From Bythopirellula polymerisocia (GTDB lineage Bacteria > Planctomycetota > Planctomycetia > Pirellulales > Lacipirellulaceae): a stretch of DNA of 64,000 nt. The DNA is taken from contig NZ_SJPS01000003.1 in assembly GCF_007860015.1 (NCBI RefSeq), positions 620,001 through 684,000 of the forward strand, read 5' to 3'. The position numbers were made by a program, and so were the translations under genes. The stretch's first letter is position 1, and each line of letters begins with the position of its first letter. The notes under the pieces are model-generated. The model was not told the origin of the DNA and ran no database searches. It saw only the letters and a list, made by a program, of their open reading frames with translations. This document shows positions 1 to 10,026 of the stretch, piece after piece.

Positions 1-237
1 GCAAGCCTCCACTTGCTGTTCTTGTGCAGTCCGTCTTTGTTCGCGGATGTACACCTCGTCGTCGGCAATCCTGAGCAAAGAGGCCAGTTCGCGTCCTTTC
101 AGGCCGCAGTCGACTCTTTCCCGAATGGGAACACGACGCGGTACGTTATCGACATCAAGCCGGGCGCCAATCCCAGAGCCTCCAGCCGAGTTTCTATTCT
201 GTGTGGGGTCACTATTGATGCGAAGCCTACGTGTTAG
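1..237 (+). pseudogene. Pectinesterase remnant (N-terminal part only)
   Basis: The reading frame is open to the left edge of the window. It gives a hydrophobic leader-like stretch (LHLLFLCSPSLFA) followed by a segment that resembles the mature start of family CE8 pectin methylesterases: DVHLVVG, then FQAAVDSFPNGN and YVIDIKPG, matching the usual QAAVDAVP...V.I.IKPG pattern. Right after IKPG the similarity is lost and the frame stops at 237, so about 280 expected residues and all catalytic motifs are missing. It lies just before a GH28 polygalacturonase, its natural partner in pectin breakdown. I read it as a decayed or rearranged gene. The true start may be outside the window. The family assignment rests on about 45 residues. 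Confidence 0.5.
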
Positions 238-374
238 ACCCTTTTATCTTAGCAATTGATGACATTGTAAATCGGTCGATCCTCCTGCTGAAATCTAGGG
301 TGAATGCATACTTTCTTCAAAGCAGCGCCCAATCCAGGACGCGTGAAGCGACAAGTTGAAAAGGGAATATTCTG

Positions 375-1979
375 ATGAGCTGGATAGTCTTCATTGTATG
401 GCCCATGATCGCTAGTGAGATTTTCCTGGTCGGCTCTCAGGAAATGCCAATGCCGACGCCCGCAACCGTGGGACCTGGCGCCATGCCAGGTGAAATCGCC
501 AGGCTCAATCCTCCGTTTGAGATGCCCCAACTCACCCGCCATGACTTTCACCCGCGATCACTTGACATCAGTCAACAAGGTGCCGAGCCCGGCCGGAAAG
601 GACTTGTTACAAAGGTCATTCAAGATTGCATCGATCAAGTTGCTGCGGCCGGTGGTGGCACCGTGAATGTTCCTGCAGGCCAATGGCTCAGCGGCAGGAT
701 CATCCTGAAAACTGGCGTCAATTTACATCTGGCCGAAGGTGCAGAACTCCACTTTTCAAGTCGCATTGAAGACTATTTGCCCGTAGTTTTCTCCCGCTAT
801 GAAGGTCTCGAAATCATGGGACTCGGCGGTTTGATCTACGCCCACCAACAGACAAACATCGCAGTTACGGGACAAGGAATTCTCGTTGGTCCCGCAGCGG
901 GACCAGTAAGGGAAGCGCTCCCAGGGCTCTCTGATAAAATGGTAAACCAAGACCTTCCCGTCGAAGAACGAATTCTTGATGGCCGCGAAGGTCGACATTA
1001 CTTTCGACCCTATTTTATCACTCTCATCGATTGCCAAAATGTGCTTATTGAAGGAGTAACTCTGCGAAATGGACCGATGTGGAATATTGTGCCTATTTAC
1101 TGCGATCACGTGATCATTCGCGGTGTGACCGTGGATAGTCGCGGGGTTGTGAATGGCGATGGCGTGAACATCGAATCGAGCGGCAACGTGTTGGTCGAAT
1201 ATTGCAGTGTCTCGACGGGGGACGATTGTTTTGCCCTGAAGGCAGGTCGAAATCTAGACGGCCTACGTACTGGTCGCGCGGTTGAGAACGTCGTCATGCG
1301 TCACAACCACGCCTTAGGAGGGTTTGGCGGGATAACTTGTGGGAGCGAAACCGCAGGGGAAATTCGAAACATCCATGTGCATGACTGTCTCTTCGAAAAT
1401 GTTCTCCATGCCGTTTATCTCAAGACGCGACGCCCTCGTGGTGGAGGTGGAGAACACTTCCTGGCTGAGCGAATTGTGTTCTCAGCGACCAAACATGCGA
1501 TCTTCTTCGACATGCTGGGGGCACCTATGTATGTAGGGGAACTTGCCAATCGGCTCCCTGAACGTCCCTTAACGGAATTGACTCCTTTTTACCGCGATAT
1601 TACTTTGCGCCAGTTCCGTGGTCGCTGTGAAGGTGACGCTATTAAAATAAAGGGCATCCCGGAGAGTCCAGCCTCTCACGTAACACTGGATCAATGCAAC
1701 ATCCAGAGCAACGGGTTAATTAATCTTGCCGACGTTGCCAAAGTCAAGATAAGGAACTCGCAATTTCAAGCAAAAGAGCCTGAGATCCTGCTGCTTGACG
1801 CGGACCAAGTGAGCTTCGAACGGGTAGAATTCAAGACACCTAAATCACGCCTACTCGTGCAGGCCAGCGGTACAGGGACGAAGGATATTACCTTCGACGA
1901 TTGTGAACCCCGCTTTGAGCTAATCAAGATCGAGACCAGCAATGGCACAGAAAATGACGAAGTACGAAAGTTGCGCTGA
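375..1979 (+). CDS. Polygalacturonase, glycoside hydrolase family 28
   Basis: This 534-residue protein hydrolyses alpha-1,4-galacturonide bonds in pectin, probably outside the cytoplasm: the N-terminus is hydrophobic (IVFIVWPMIASEIFLV) and signal-like. A right-handed beta-helix starts near residue 75 with the typical ISQQGA...QDCIDQVAAAGGGTVNVPAG segment. The GH28 catalytic region is present: NGDGVNIESS near residue 259 (the NTDG motif), GDD at 282-284 and GGITCGSETAG as the GHG equivalent. YLKTRRPRGG stands in for the RIK motif. The length fits bacterial exo-acting GH28 enzymes. The gene follows a pectinesterase remnant on the same strand, which fits a former pectin operon. Exo versus endo action cannot be decided from sequence alone. 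Confidence 0.93.
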   Translation: MSWIVFIVWPMIASEIFLVGSQEMPMPTPATVGPGAMPGEIARLNPPFEMPQLTRHDFHPRSLDISQQGAEPGRKGLVTKVIQDCIDQVAAAGGGTVNVPAGQWLSGRIILKTGVNLHLAEGAELHFSSRIEDYLPVVFSRYEGLEIMGLGGLIYAHQQTNIAVTGQGILVGPAAGPVREALPGLSDKMVNQDLPVEERILDGREGRHYFRPYFITLIDCQNVLIEGVTLRNGPMWNIVPIYCDHVIIRGVTVDSRGVVNGDGVNIESSGNVLVEYCSVSTGDDCFALKAGRNLDGLRTGRAVENVVMRHNHALGGFGGITCGSETAGEIRNIHVHDCLFENVLHAVYLKTRRPRGGGGEHFLAERIVFSATKHAIFFDMLGAPMYVGELANRLPERPLTELTPFYRDITLRQFRGRCEGDAIKIKGIPESPASHVTLDQCNIQSNGLINLADVAKVKIRNSQFQAKEPEILLLDADQVSFERVEFKTPKSRLLVQASGTGTKDITFDDCEPRFELIKIETSNGTENDEVRKLR

Positions 1980-2093
1980 AGAGCCATTTGTCATTGCAGT
2001 TTGCCGTCGTCTCGCCTGCCAAAGGACCGGTCCTCTATTTCGCCAGAGATACTTGTCGTCTGAGAAACCTAGCGATTGGCAGCTTTACGAAGC

Positions 2094-2723
2094 TCAACGC
2101 CGCCGCTTGCTTTTTCCAAGTTCGATTTCGATAAGATAATTCTCTTCGATCGGCCGGTCAGTACAGAATTCGACTCCAAGTTGAGATTGTTCATTGTATT
2201 CCTTGGGTATCCTCTCTTTCCCACCGACTTCTAAAGAAACTTTCACTCGATAATATCCCATGTTCATCCCGGGAAGCTCACGAGAGATTTTCGGGGAGCA
2301 CCTCCCAACATCGTCTGTTCTAGTTTGTTTTGTTTCCAACCAATCAGTCAGGAAAGGCTCTGGCTCAAAAGTAACTATGGCATTTGGTACGATTCGTCCA
2401 TTAAATCGCACCTCCAGTTCCGGACATACGAGTCTCTCTATCGACTCATTCCAGGTTTGGATTCTTGTCGATAGTTCTTCAGCAGATAGGGCCCCGTTTG
2501 AATCAGTATCAGCGCGTGATTTACCTTCAGCCAATCCAGGCGCGAGCTTGAGTTCTTCGTCTGTAAGCAGATTATCTGAATTCTTGTCGAACAATTCAAA
2601 GGCTTTAGCTGAAGAAGCCTCGGGGTCGATGTCGGGTTTCTTGATCGCTCCTGTGTCTCCACATGAAAGCAAAGGAGCAACCAGTAGGAGAATCAATAGA
2701 TATCTATTGCACAAAGCTGACAA
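2094..2723 (-). CDS. EF-hand lipoprotein
   Basis: A 209-residue lipoprotein with signal peptide and lipobox LLSC near residue 21. Two EF-hand loops follow: DKNSDNLLTDEE near residue 47 and DTDSNGALSAEE near residue 72. These should bind calcium. The C-terminal half (about 98-200) has the pattern of planctomycete transthyretin-like or carboxypeptidase-regulatory domains (EVRFNGRIVPNAIVTFEPEP). The likely start is TTG at 2723, because an in-frame stop lies two codons upstream. It converges on the polygalacturonase and lies downstream of the minus-strand DUF1559 gene, with which it may be co-transcribed (97-bp gap). Its role is unknown. Confidence 0.82.
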   Translation of the reverse strand: MSALCNRYLLILLLVAPLLSCGDTGAIKKPDIDPEASSAKAFELFDKNSDNLLTDEELKLAPGLAEGKSRADTDSNGALSAEELSTRIQTWNESIERLVCPELEVRFNGRIVPNAIVTFEPEPFLTDWLETKQTRTDDVGRCSPKISRELPGMNMGYYRVKVSLEVGGKERIPKEYNEQSQLGVEFCTDRPIEENYLIEIELGKSKRRR

Positions 2724-2820
2724 GGGTTAATCCAATGCGTGAGGAGTCTTGACACATTGCAACAAACATAAAGCCTAACTAACTGTTTAGGTAACACAGT
2801 ATTTCGACAACAAAAAGAAG

Positions 2821-3891
2821 TTATTCGATTCTACCATCGTCTCGAGCCGACAAATTGCCCCAAGTCTGTGCATCAATATCATAGACAATTCCATGCACGG
2901 ATCCATCAACGTAGGCAACATTCAAGGCACTAGGGTGAGCACTCCCCATCGGCTTCCAGTGACTCCCTATGTTGTCTGAATCTCGGAGTGGTAATTCACC
3001 CGATGTATCTCCGGTAACGGGGTCCCTGCTGCCACTAGGAAAACGCACCGTATCCCAGTCATAGCCTTCCCAACAAGAATTGTTGTCGCCAGGATTGTCA
3101 CTTCCCTTTTTACTTGGATCTAAAAGAGTCGTAGTATTGTAGAATTTAGGAGCTTGCCATTTCTCACCGGCCATAATCGTATTCGCTGTACCATCGGTAA
3201 CTTGCCTTAACTTTGCACCGGTCCGAAGGGTTACAATTCCCCTAAAAGTATTGTCGATTGTTGCCTGAGAGGTCCAATCGCCAGTTACCGAACCGCAGTC
3301 AGGATAGCCTTCATAGCAGTCGTTAAAATCTGCGTTTGCGAGAGGACCGGGTTGTGTTTCCACGCTCGCTGGCCCCCCGTTGGCAGCATAGTCGGTCTTT
3401 GCATCCACATCCGGCAAGTCCGAATTGACGGATGGTTCGATTGCAGGCAATGCGACGGCTGCCCTTCGGCTCGGACAATAGAACAGGGGAACAACGACCG
3501 CCCGTTGCTGGGCCAATGCAGCCTTAAGTGCGCTTCCTTTGAGTCCTGCCCCAAGCAGGGTAACGTTGCCTTGTTCTAGTAGTGGAGCGACCTGGTAGAG
3601 CCATCCCCCAGGCTGGCCAGGTCCCACGCCGCGATCGGGCACCCCCATCCATTTGAACCCCCAACCACCGGATGGAAACTCCTTATGGGTGCTCTCATAG
3701 TTCAACATGCCGATGGCAATCTGCCGGAGACTGTTCTTACACTGAGAGTTCCGTGCCGCTTCACGTGCCGCTTGGATCGCGGGCAGCAACAACGCTACCA
3801 AAACTCCGATGATGGCAATCACCACCAGTAGTTCGACCAATGTAAAACCTCGATACACACGAATCGAATCTCGACGTGAGAATATGCTCAT
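2821..3891 (-). CDS. DUF1559 protein with prepilin-type N-terminus (1 of 3)
   Basis: This is a 356-residue member of the large planctomycete DUF1559 family. It has a type IV pilin-like N-terminal cleavage/methylation motif ([17 protein letters not shown]), then [18 protein letters not shown]. The C-terminal hallmark is [19 protein letters not shown] chose the ATG at 3891 because the motif normally lies within 20 residues of the start; the frame stays open upstream to 4026. The family is thought to be exported by a type II secretion or pseudopilus-like route, but its function is unknown. It is divergent from the XylR-type regulator at 4094, which may control it. Confidence 0.92.
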   Translation of the reverse strand: MSIFSRRDSIRVYRGFTLVELLVVIAIIGVLVALLLPAIQAAREAARNSQCKNSLRQIAIGMLNYESTHKEFPSGGWGFKWMGVPDRGVGPGQPGGWLYQVAPLLEQGNVTLLGAGLKGSALKAALAQQRAVVVPLFYCPSRRAAVALPAIEPSVNSDLPDVDAKTDYAANGGPASVETQPGPLANADFNDCYEGYPDCGSVTGDWTSQATIDNTFRGIVTLRTGAKLRQVTDGTANTIMAGEKWQAPKFYNTTTLLDPSKKGSDNPGDNNSCWEGYDWDTVRFPSGSRDPVTGDTSGELPLRDSDNIGSHWKPMGSAHPSALNVAYVDGSVHGIVYDIDAQTWGNLSARDDGRIE

Positions 3892-4093
3892 GCGAATACA
3901 CTCCAATGAAAAGAGAAAACATTTTTGAAAAGGCTCTTGCAACCGCCTCTCAATCATCGTACAAGACAAGCGGATTGCACCCCAGTGTCTGTTTTTGCAA
4001 TAATGAATCCAAAAGACGCAATCCAACCTTGAATCTTATCATCTTTTGTAGTTTTAATCAAAGCTATTCCCATTCTAAAAGCGGCTTTTCTCA

Positions 4094-5257
4094 ATGACCC
4101 AACCTCAAGACATCGCTCTGGCTTTCCCGCGTGGCGGGCACCTTGAACTTTTGATCGAAGGCGTACTCAGCTATGTCAGCGAAAAGCAGCTCAGCTGGTG
4201 TTACATCACTGCCTTGGAGTCGCATGGGATGAGTATCCTCGACCTGGTTAATTGGCCGGGCGATGGTATTCTCGCAGCCATCAACACCGAGGAAGAAGCC
4301 GCTTGTGCTAAAGCTTCGAAGGTCCCAGTTGTCAATATCTCGAGCGCTTTGCCGCACTTGCCCGTTACGAGTTGTATCATCGACAACCATGCGATGGGAG
4401 TCCTTGCTGCCGATCACCTAATCAGTAAGGGGTTTCGCTCGTTTGCCTACTGTGGTCTCAAGGACGTTGAATATTCTCGACAACGACAAGCAGGCTTCGA
4501 GGAGAAACTCAATTCCGTCGATTTCCACTCTCAAGAGTTTTTGTCACATCCCACTTATTTCCATCAGACCGGTGATTGGATTACGCAGAATCACGAACTG
4601 GCAAAATGGCTGGATGAATTGCCCAAGCCACTCGGTCTGTTCGCCGTTTCCGACTATCGAGCCCGACAAGTTCTAGACGCCTGTCTTAATTCAGGGCTAC
4701 GCGTCCCCGAAGAGGTGGCCATCTTAGGAACAGGAAACGAAGACTTGGTTTGCGGTCATGTCAGGCCTACTTTAACCAGTGTGGCACGAAACAATTTTCT
4801 GCAAGGATACCGCTCTGCAGAGATCCTAGACCATCTGATGCAAGGCTTGGAAGTACAGGGCGAACTCCTTCCTATTCCCCCACTGGAAATCGTTGAGAGA
4901 GACTCCACCAGAACCTTTGCCGTATCAGATTCTCGTCTGCGCGATGCACTTGAGTACATGCACGAACATTTGCATCAACCGTTATTCTCGATCGACGATA
5001 TCACCCGGCAGGCTAGTGTCTCTCGTCGATGGCTAGAATATGCCTTTCGTGATGCATTAGGTGAAACTCCCTATCAATACTTGCGCCGCCAACGACTGGC
5101 TCGTGCAAAACGCCTTCTAGTCGAAGAGCCAAAAACGAAGATCTATAAGATTGCCCAGAGCAGTGGTTTTTCGTCGGCAAAGCAACTTGCAATGACGTTC
5201 CAGCAGGACTTTGGCATGAGCCCTCGCGAGTACCGGCGCGTGTCTAAGTCATCGTGA
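4094..5257 (+). CDS. XylR-type AraC-family transcriptional regulator
   Basis: A 387-residue regulator. Residues 1-265 resemble a LacI/periplasmic sugar-binding fold (VVNISSALPHLPVTSCIIDNHAMGVLAADHLISKGF, AILGTGNEDLVC). Residues 280-385 form the double helix-turn-helix of AraC proteins, with SIDDITRQASVSRRWLEYAFRDALG and GFSSAKQLAMTFQQDFGMSPREYRR. This architecture is that of E. coli XylR, which activates xylose genes. In planctomycetes the family is widespread and its effectors are mostly unknown. The gene is divergent from the DUF1559 gene at 3891, with 202 bp between the start codons. Its place near GH28 makes a plant-sugar effector likely but unproven. No clear Shine-Dalgarno sequence precedes the ATG. 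Confidence 0.93.
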   Translation: MTQPQDIALAFPRGGHLELLIEGVLSYVSEKQLSWCYITALESHGMSILDLVNWPGDGILAAINTEEEAACAKASKVPVVNISSALPHLPVTSCIIDNHAMGVLAADHLISKGFRSFAYCGLKDVEYSRQRQAGFEEKLNSVDFHSQEFLSHPTYFHQTGDWITQNHELAKWLDELPKPLGLFAVSDYRARQVLDACLNSGLRVPEEVAILGTGNEDLVCGHVRPTLTSVARNNFLQGYRSAEILDHLMQGLEVQGELLPIPPLEIVERDSTRTFAVSDSRLRDALEYMHEHLHQPLFSIDDITRQASVSRRWLEYAFRDALGETPYQYLRRQRLARAKRLLVEEPKTKIYKIAQSSGFSSAKQLAMTFQQDFGMSPREYRRVSKSS

Positions 5258-5919
5258 AGCTAAGCAAAGGCATATTCTCTTGCCTCGAGGGAATTCTGGT
5301 CGTCCATCTCGAAATCGAATTCTGATTTCTCTTTCCGGCTGCAATTGCCTCATTCGGGAGTCAGGATTTCCGCAAAATCCATCGATTTGTTAGTTGGAAT
5401 TGCACTCCCCGGTTACAATCGGACCAGGGGCATTTAATTGTCCGCTTAGCTGCTTGTTTGAAGCCACCATGCTTTTCATCGGTACCTATGCAGTTCTATA
5501 GTTATTGTTTTTTTGCTTGTTGAGAGAGCGATGTTCGCAATATCGCATTGCCTAAATTGGGCCTTTGGACGCACTGCGTTAAATAGGAACTATATTGCAA
5601 AAACTCCTGATTTACGGAAAGTCCTTGGTGGTTAGGATGGGTTATGTCACTTGAGCTTATTGCAAGATCAGGTGGCGAGAAGACATTGCATTTTGGGCAA
5701 CGTCGAAAAGTGCGGCTATTAGCAATCTTATCGCCACTAACTTTTCATTAATTATTTCGAGTCGTTGGTATTTGCTTCTTGAGAGTACTTCAGCGCTAAC
5801 GTTCAACCTTGGGAGGGGTGCTTATTTCAAATACTTGCTTATCACTTTTTTGAGTACTTTTTTGGCTGGCAACTTCGTAACTGGCCAGTCTCACACACCT
5901 TGATTTGGAGAAAGATCTA
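5258..5919. other. Intergenic region without a supported gene
   Basis: About 660 bp between the regulator and the PEP-CTERM gene. It is AT-richer than the flanks. I found no open frame with a ribosome binding site, no RNA fold and no clear repeat. It must hold the promoter of the gene at 5920, but I could not assign -35/-10 boxes with confidence. Confidence 0.5.
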
Positions 5920-6744
5920 ATGAAGAAAGCAATTATCTTAGCCTTCGCAATCGGTGCTCTCGTTGTGAGTTCCGTATCAACCCAAGCGGGTCTTTTTGAC
6001 ACGTTTACCAATTACACCGATGTCTCGGTCTATGAACATTACTCTGCCTCAGACCCAATTAACAATATTTTTGTTCCTACGCCGCTCGGCCCCAACGCTG
6101 TGAACAACACGTTTGCTGACGCGGCTGGTACGACCAATATCAATGCCTATGCCACAGACGGGGACACTGCAACCTTTGGCCCCGGGTTCCGTTGGCTTGA
6201 TGTGGTTGGTAATCCGGGTGGAGGCTCCGATCGCGCGTATAACGGAAACCTCTACTTCTATCGAAGTGATTACTCTCCGAACGGGAGCCCTGACGGCTAC
6301 ACGCGAATCGGTGGCTTGCAACCAGGCAAAGAATACCAAGTCGGTATGTGGTCGATTCAGGGGGGGACAAAAGATACCGTCTCCACCAGTCTTGATTTGG
6401 GTGCGACATGGAGTACGCCAATCGACACGCCCGTGATTGACGCTGCTATACTTGCGGGAACGGCCGACTGGCTTGCACACTCCACCGCCGATGCCTATGG
6501 TACCCCTGGGGTGAAAGATGGTGACACTCGCTTCCGGATCCTTCTAGACGGCACCCAAGTAGCCAACGGCGCCGGGGAGGTCATTGTGGGCTTCCGCGAT
6601 CCGAACCTGCGATCCACAGGAGGCACAAGTGATCGAGGCAGAATCGATGGCTTTGCGGTTCGATGTGTGCCAGAGCCAACCACACTTGCCCTCGCCGGGT
6701 TGAGCGTAGTTGGCTTGTTGATCCGTCGTAGGAACAGAGGCTAG
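5920..6744 (+). CDS. PEP-CTERM surface protein
   Basis: A 274-residue exported protein. It has a signal peptide (KKAIILAFAIGALVVSSVSTQA) and ends in a PEP-CTERM sorting signal: VPEPTTLALAGLSVVGLL followed by the basic tail RRRNRG. Such proteins are sorted by exosortase in Gram-negative bacteria with an extracellular matrix. The middle part is a beta-rich domain of unknown function (YTRIGGLQPGKEYQVGMWS looks like a jelly-roll or fibronectin-like segment). The ATG at 5920 is chosen because GGAG lies 11 bases upstream, overlapping the possible TTG start at 5905. A strong terminator follows at 6776. Confidence 0.88.
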   Translation: MKKAIILAFAIGALVVSSVSTQAGLFDTFTNYTDVSVYEHYSASDPINNIFVPTPLGPNAVNNTFADAAGTTNINAYATDGDTATFGPGFRWLDVVGNPGGGSDRAYNGNLYFYRSDYSPNGSPDGYTRIGGLQPGKEYQVGMWSIQGGTKDTVSTSLDLGATWSTPIDTPVIDAAILAGTADWLAHSTADAYGTPGVKDGDTRFRILLDGTQVANGAGEVIVGFRDPNLRSTGGTSDRGRIDGFAVRCVPEPTTLALAGLSVVGLLIRRRNRG

Positions 6745-6775
6745 AAGCCCTTTGTAAGGTAAAGATTAGGAACTA

Positions 6776-6806
6776 CCCCTTTGTGGACTTTCCACAAAGG
6801 GGTTTT
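6776..6806 (+). terminator. Rho-independent terminator
   Basis: A perfect 12-bp stem (CCCCTTTGTGGA with TCCACAAAGGGG) around a 3-base loop, followed by TTTT. It lies 31 bases after the stop codon of the PEP-CTERM gene at 5920. Confidence 0.88.
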
Positions 6807-6883
6807 CCTGAATTATTTGGAATTTCTAGTCTTAACGACACACTTTTTTAGTATTGATGTTCACTCGCATATTATGGGGCAGC

Positions 6884-6909
6884 GATTTCGGGAAGTCCCG
6901 AAATCTTTT
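6884..6909 (+). terminator. Second hairpin, possible terminator
   Basis: A perfect 9-bp stem (GATTTCGGG with CCCGAAATC), AAGT loop and four T residues. It is 78 bases after the stronger terminator and 150 bases before the next gene. It could be a back-up terminator or a leader structure of the gene at 7055. The rest of the 310-bp gap shows nothing else. Confidence 0.5.
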
Positions 6910-7054
6910 CAGGAATGGCGTTAAGATAGCAACGAACCAACTGCAGCACATCGTGAAATCCTATAGCCAACATTGCTTCAAAGGGCGTTCGCGATTTCAT
7001 TCATCAGTAATTCAGTAGACCTTTCAATCAATGTTTATTTACGGAGTAGGGGAA

Positions 7055-10009
7055 ATGTTCAGATTTAAAGTAGTTTCACTTTTTGCTGTTAGTATGTTGC
7101 TTTCTGCATGGATCTCGCCTGCTGAAGCGCAGCTTACTGAGTTTCTGTGGAATGGCTCTACCGGTGCACAGAACTGGCAGCAAAATGGCAATTGGGACAT
7201 GGCAAACTTCCCCAACGACCCGCAACATGTCGCTAATCTCTCCGTCGGGCTCGGCAGCAATCTGACAATTGACATCGGTACCACCGGCAACGACGTGACA
7301 ATCGCAGGGCTCAACATAGGTGGTACTGCCGGCTCGGTGACCACGGATTTAGTGAGTTCCGGAGCTACGCTGCGGTTCCACAATGGCTTTTCGCCGGATT
7401 TGGCAGACGCCGATTTCAATAACAACAAAACCGTCGATGGAGCCGACTTTTTGATTTGGCAGCGCAACTACGGAACGAATGTGTTGAATAAATTTTTCGG
7501 TGATGCTAATGGTGATTTCTTTGTCGACGGGGCTGATCTTCAAATCTGGAAGGACAACTACGGCTTAGACTCGCTCGGACTCAATAGTGGTGCCCCCATC
7601 ATCACTACGAAAGGTGCAGTGGGCACGATCAATCGCATTAGCTCCAATGTGCATATCGTGGGCGAGCAACTCCAGGTTGGAGGAGGGGCTAATTTGACGA
7701 TTGCTGGGAACATATCCTTCCAGAACGACACGCCCGAAGACGGTGGAATTCTCTCGTCAATCAGTAATACTAACTCTGGCATTACGACCACGATCAATGG
7801 AGATATCAATCTCGTAAATCAGTTTGATGGAATGGGGGGCGCTTTCGGGCTGAATACGCATGAATATGCCCAAGGTACCCTCATCGTAAACGGTGTGATC
7901 GACGATGGTGCTGTAAGTACAAGGCTTTGGGTCGGTCCGGGCGTAAGTGCGGTAGTGATGCCCCTCAATACGGTTCGGCTCAATAGTGCCAACACTCATA
8001 GCGGCGGTGTGACGCTGCGTCGAGTTAATCTCGAACTGGCCGATGATGCAGCCTTGGGGACTGGTTCGTTGGCACAACAGGGGCCGAACAACCAATATGG
8101 CTTTAATATCATTCCTGTTAATGGTGATCGTACGCTCGCAAATGACATAGTCGTTCAGCACAATACTACCTTCAAGGGAAGTCAAAATCTGACACTTACG
8201 GGAGCTATCACCCAACAAAACAATAAAAGTTTTGTCAACTTGCTCGACGCCGGCAAGACACTTACGCTTACTGGCAGGTTAGATATTTGGAATGACGATG
8301 AACAATCGGATAGAGTTTTTGTTTTCGATGGGACTGGCAGTACTATGGTAACAGGCTTGATCCGCGATGACCCACTAGATTCCGGCCAATTTCGGGCGAT
8401 AGAAAAATCAGGGACTGGAGTACTGAAGATTGATGTGGCTGCAGGAGGCAATCAGCATACTTCCCGCACACTGATTAAGATGGGAAATATGCACTACGCT
8501 GATAACGGCTCATTGAATACGGGAGCGGGCTTGATCTTGTCCCTCGGTGGGGCGGTCGGTGTTGACTCACATCCGGTTGGTCAAAATCTGGGGACGAACG
8601 CGACATTCTTAGGTAAGATCGACCCTACAAGCACAGGTGGCCTGATGCTGGCTTCCACGGACACAAGCACTGCTCTTAACTTTACCGCAGGTGACCTGGC
8701 CGTCTTTGCATCTAAAATGAGTGTAGCAGCGCCAGAAACGGGCATAAGCTATACCGGGACGATTACTCCCGCAGGGAACACCTATAAGCTCGGTGGAGGA
8801 GTCGGGACTCTCACCTTGCCAAACGCTCAATTATCGGGCGGGAACTCCCTCATCGTCAAAAACGGCGGCACCGTTCAACTGCTTGGCGACAATACCTTCA
8901 CAGGTTCGACCACCATCCTCACAAAATACTCTTCAACTCGCCAAGAACAGGCTGCTGCAGATACCGATAGTACAAACGTCGCCAAGGCGGTCTTTTACGA
9001 TCGTTTTGTCTCTCCGACCTTGGTGGTAGACCATCTTGCAAATGGAAACTCCCCGAGTAGCATTGGCTCGGCTTCAAACGTCGCGTCCAATCTACTCATT
9101 CAAGGTTCGACACTTAAATATGTCGGAAATGGTGATACAACCGATCGCTTGTTTACTATCGGCACCGGAGGTGCGACGATTAATGCCTCAGGTACCGGGG
9201 CCGTCGTTTTCTCGAATACTGGTGCGTTGGGCCGTGCCGATGCGGCGAGCCGTACAGGCTCGCTGATTAGCACCTTTCCAACTTCTATTCTTGGTGTTGT
9301 AGAGGTAACTGACATTGTAGCCGGCATGCCAGTCAGCGACCCAAGTCCTGGTGGAATTGTCATTGATCCTCAATGTAACCCTGACGGTTCTAACTGTATT
9401 CCAGCAGGCACCGTGGTCACGGGCGTCAGCGATGATGGCAAACAGATTACATTGAGCAATGGAATTGCAACCACATTCAAACCAAACACAACAATCGTGT
9501 TTGGTACGACACCAAGAACACTGACACTTGACGGTCTCAACTCAGGAAACAATACCATTGCCTCAGTGATAAGTAACTCGGCCGCAGGTGGCATCGTGGG
9601 CATTACTAAGAAGGGTACCGGAAAATGGTTGCTCACCGGTGCCAATACCTACACCGGTGATACGAGCGTGGAGGCTGGTATCCTGAGTATGAACAACGCT
9701 TTTTTGGCCGATAGCTCGGCAGTCCGCATCTCAACAGGCGGCATCCTCGATCTTAATTTTGGTGGATCGGACATTGTCGGCAGTTTGTTCTTAAATGGTG
9801 CCGCTCAAGCTAACGGCCTTTGGGGCAGCCTCGCTTCTTCCGCCACTTTCAAGAGTCCCTTATTCACTGGCAATGGTTTACTAAACGTAGGGGGAACCCC
9901 TTTGGGGGCCTTGGCCGCTGTACCTGAGCCGAATGCATTAATCCTGGCTGCGATGGCGACCCTCGGGTTGGCAGGCTTTAGAAGGAGATCCCCGCTCGCC
10001 TTGTGCTAG
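7055..10009 (+). CDS. Large PEP-CTERM protein with dockerin and autotransporter-type beta repeats
   Basis: A 984-residue surface protein. A signal peptide (FRFKVVSLFAVSMLLSAW) is followed by a dockerin type I-like pair of calcium loops at about 118-170 (DADFNNNKTVDGADF and GDANGDFFVDGADL, each followed by IWQRNYG or IWKDNYG). A long beta-helical region has autotransporter-associated repeats, for example GTGKWLLTGANTYTG near the C-terminal end and GDNTFTGSTTI in the middle. The end is a PEP-CTERM signal (VPEPNALILAAMATLGLAGF, then RRR). The ATG at 7055 has GGAG and GGGG just upstream, better than the ATG at 7031. The protein is probably a cell-surface or matrix component. It starts a run with the lipoprotein and DUF1559 genes that follow. 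Confidence 0.9.
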   Translation: MFRFKVVSLFAVSMLLSAWISPAEAQLTEFLWNGSTGAQNWQQNGNWDMANFPNDPQHVANLSVGLGSNLTIDIGTTGNDVTIAGLNIGGTAGSVTTDLVSSGATLRFHNGFSPDLADADFNNNKTVDGADFLIWQRNYGTNVLNKFFGDANGDFFVDGADLQIWKDNYGLDSLGLNSGAPIITTKGAVGTINRISSNVHIVGEQLQVGGGANLTIAGNISFQNDTPEDGGILSSISNTNSGITTTINGDINLVNQFDGMGGAFGLNTHEYAQGTLIVNGVIDDGAVSTRLWVGPGVSAVVMPLNTVRLNSANTHSGGVTLRRVNLELADDAALGTGSLAQQGPNNQYGFNIIPVNGDRTLANDIVVQHNTTFKGSQNLTLTGAITQQNNKSFVNLLDAGKTLTLTGRLDIWNDDEQSDRVFVFDGTGSTMVTGLIRDDPLDSGQFRAIEKSGTGVLKIDVAAGGNQHTSRTLIKMGNMHYADNGSLNTGAGLILSLGGAVGVDSHPVGQNLGTNATFLGKIDPTSTGGLMLASTDTSTALNFTAGDLAVFASKMSVAAPETGISYTGTITPAGNTYKLGGGVGTLTLPNAQLSGGNSLIVKNGGTVQLLGDNTFTGSTTILTKYSSTRQEQAAADTDSTNVAKAVFYDRFVSPTLVVDHLANGNSPSSIGSASNVASNLLIQGSTLKYVGNGDTTDRLFTIGTGGATINASGTGAVVFSNTGALGRADAASRTGSLISTFPTSILGVVEVTDIVAGMPVSDPSPGGIVIDPQCNPDGSNCIPAGTVVTGVSDDGKQITLSNGIATTFKPNTTIVFGTTPRTLTLDGLNSGNNTIASVISNSAAGGIVGITKKGTGKWLLTGANTYTGDTSVEAGILSMNNAFLADSSAVRISTGGILDLNFGGSDIVGSLFLNGAAQANGLWGSLASSATFKSPLFTGNGLLNVGGTPLGALAAVPEPNALILAAMATLGLAGFRRRSPLALC

Positions 10010-10026
10010 GCATCGAGTCAGCATTC

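Noticed and set aside
6049..6480. Minus-strand frame of 143 codons opposite the PEP-CTERM gene at 5920
   Set aside because: It lies fully inside a gene with signal peptide, sorting signal, ribosome site and terminator; no family match.
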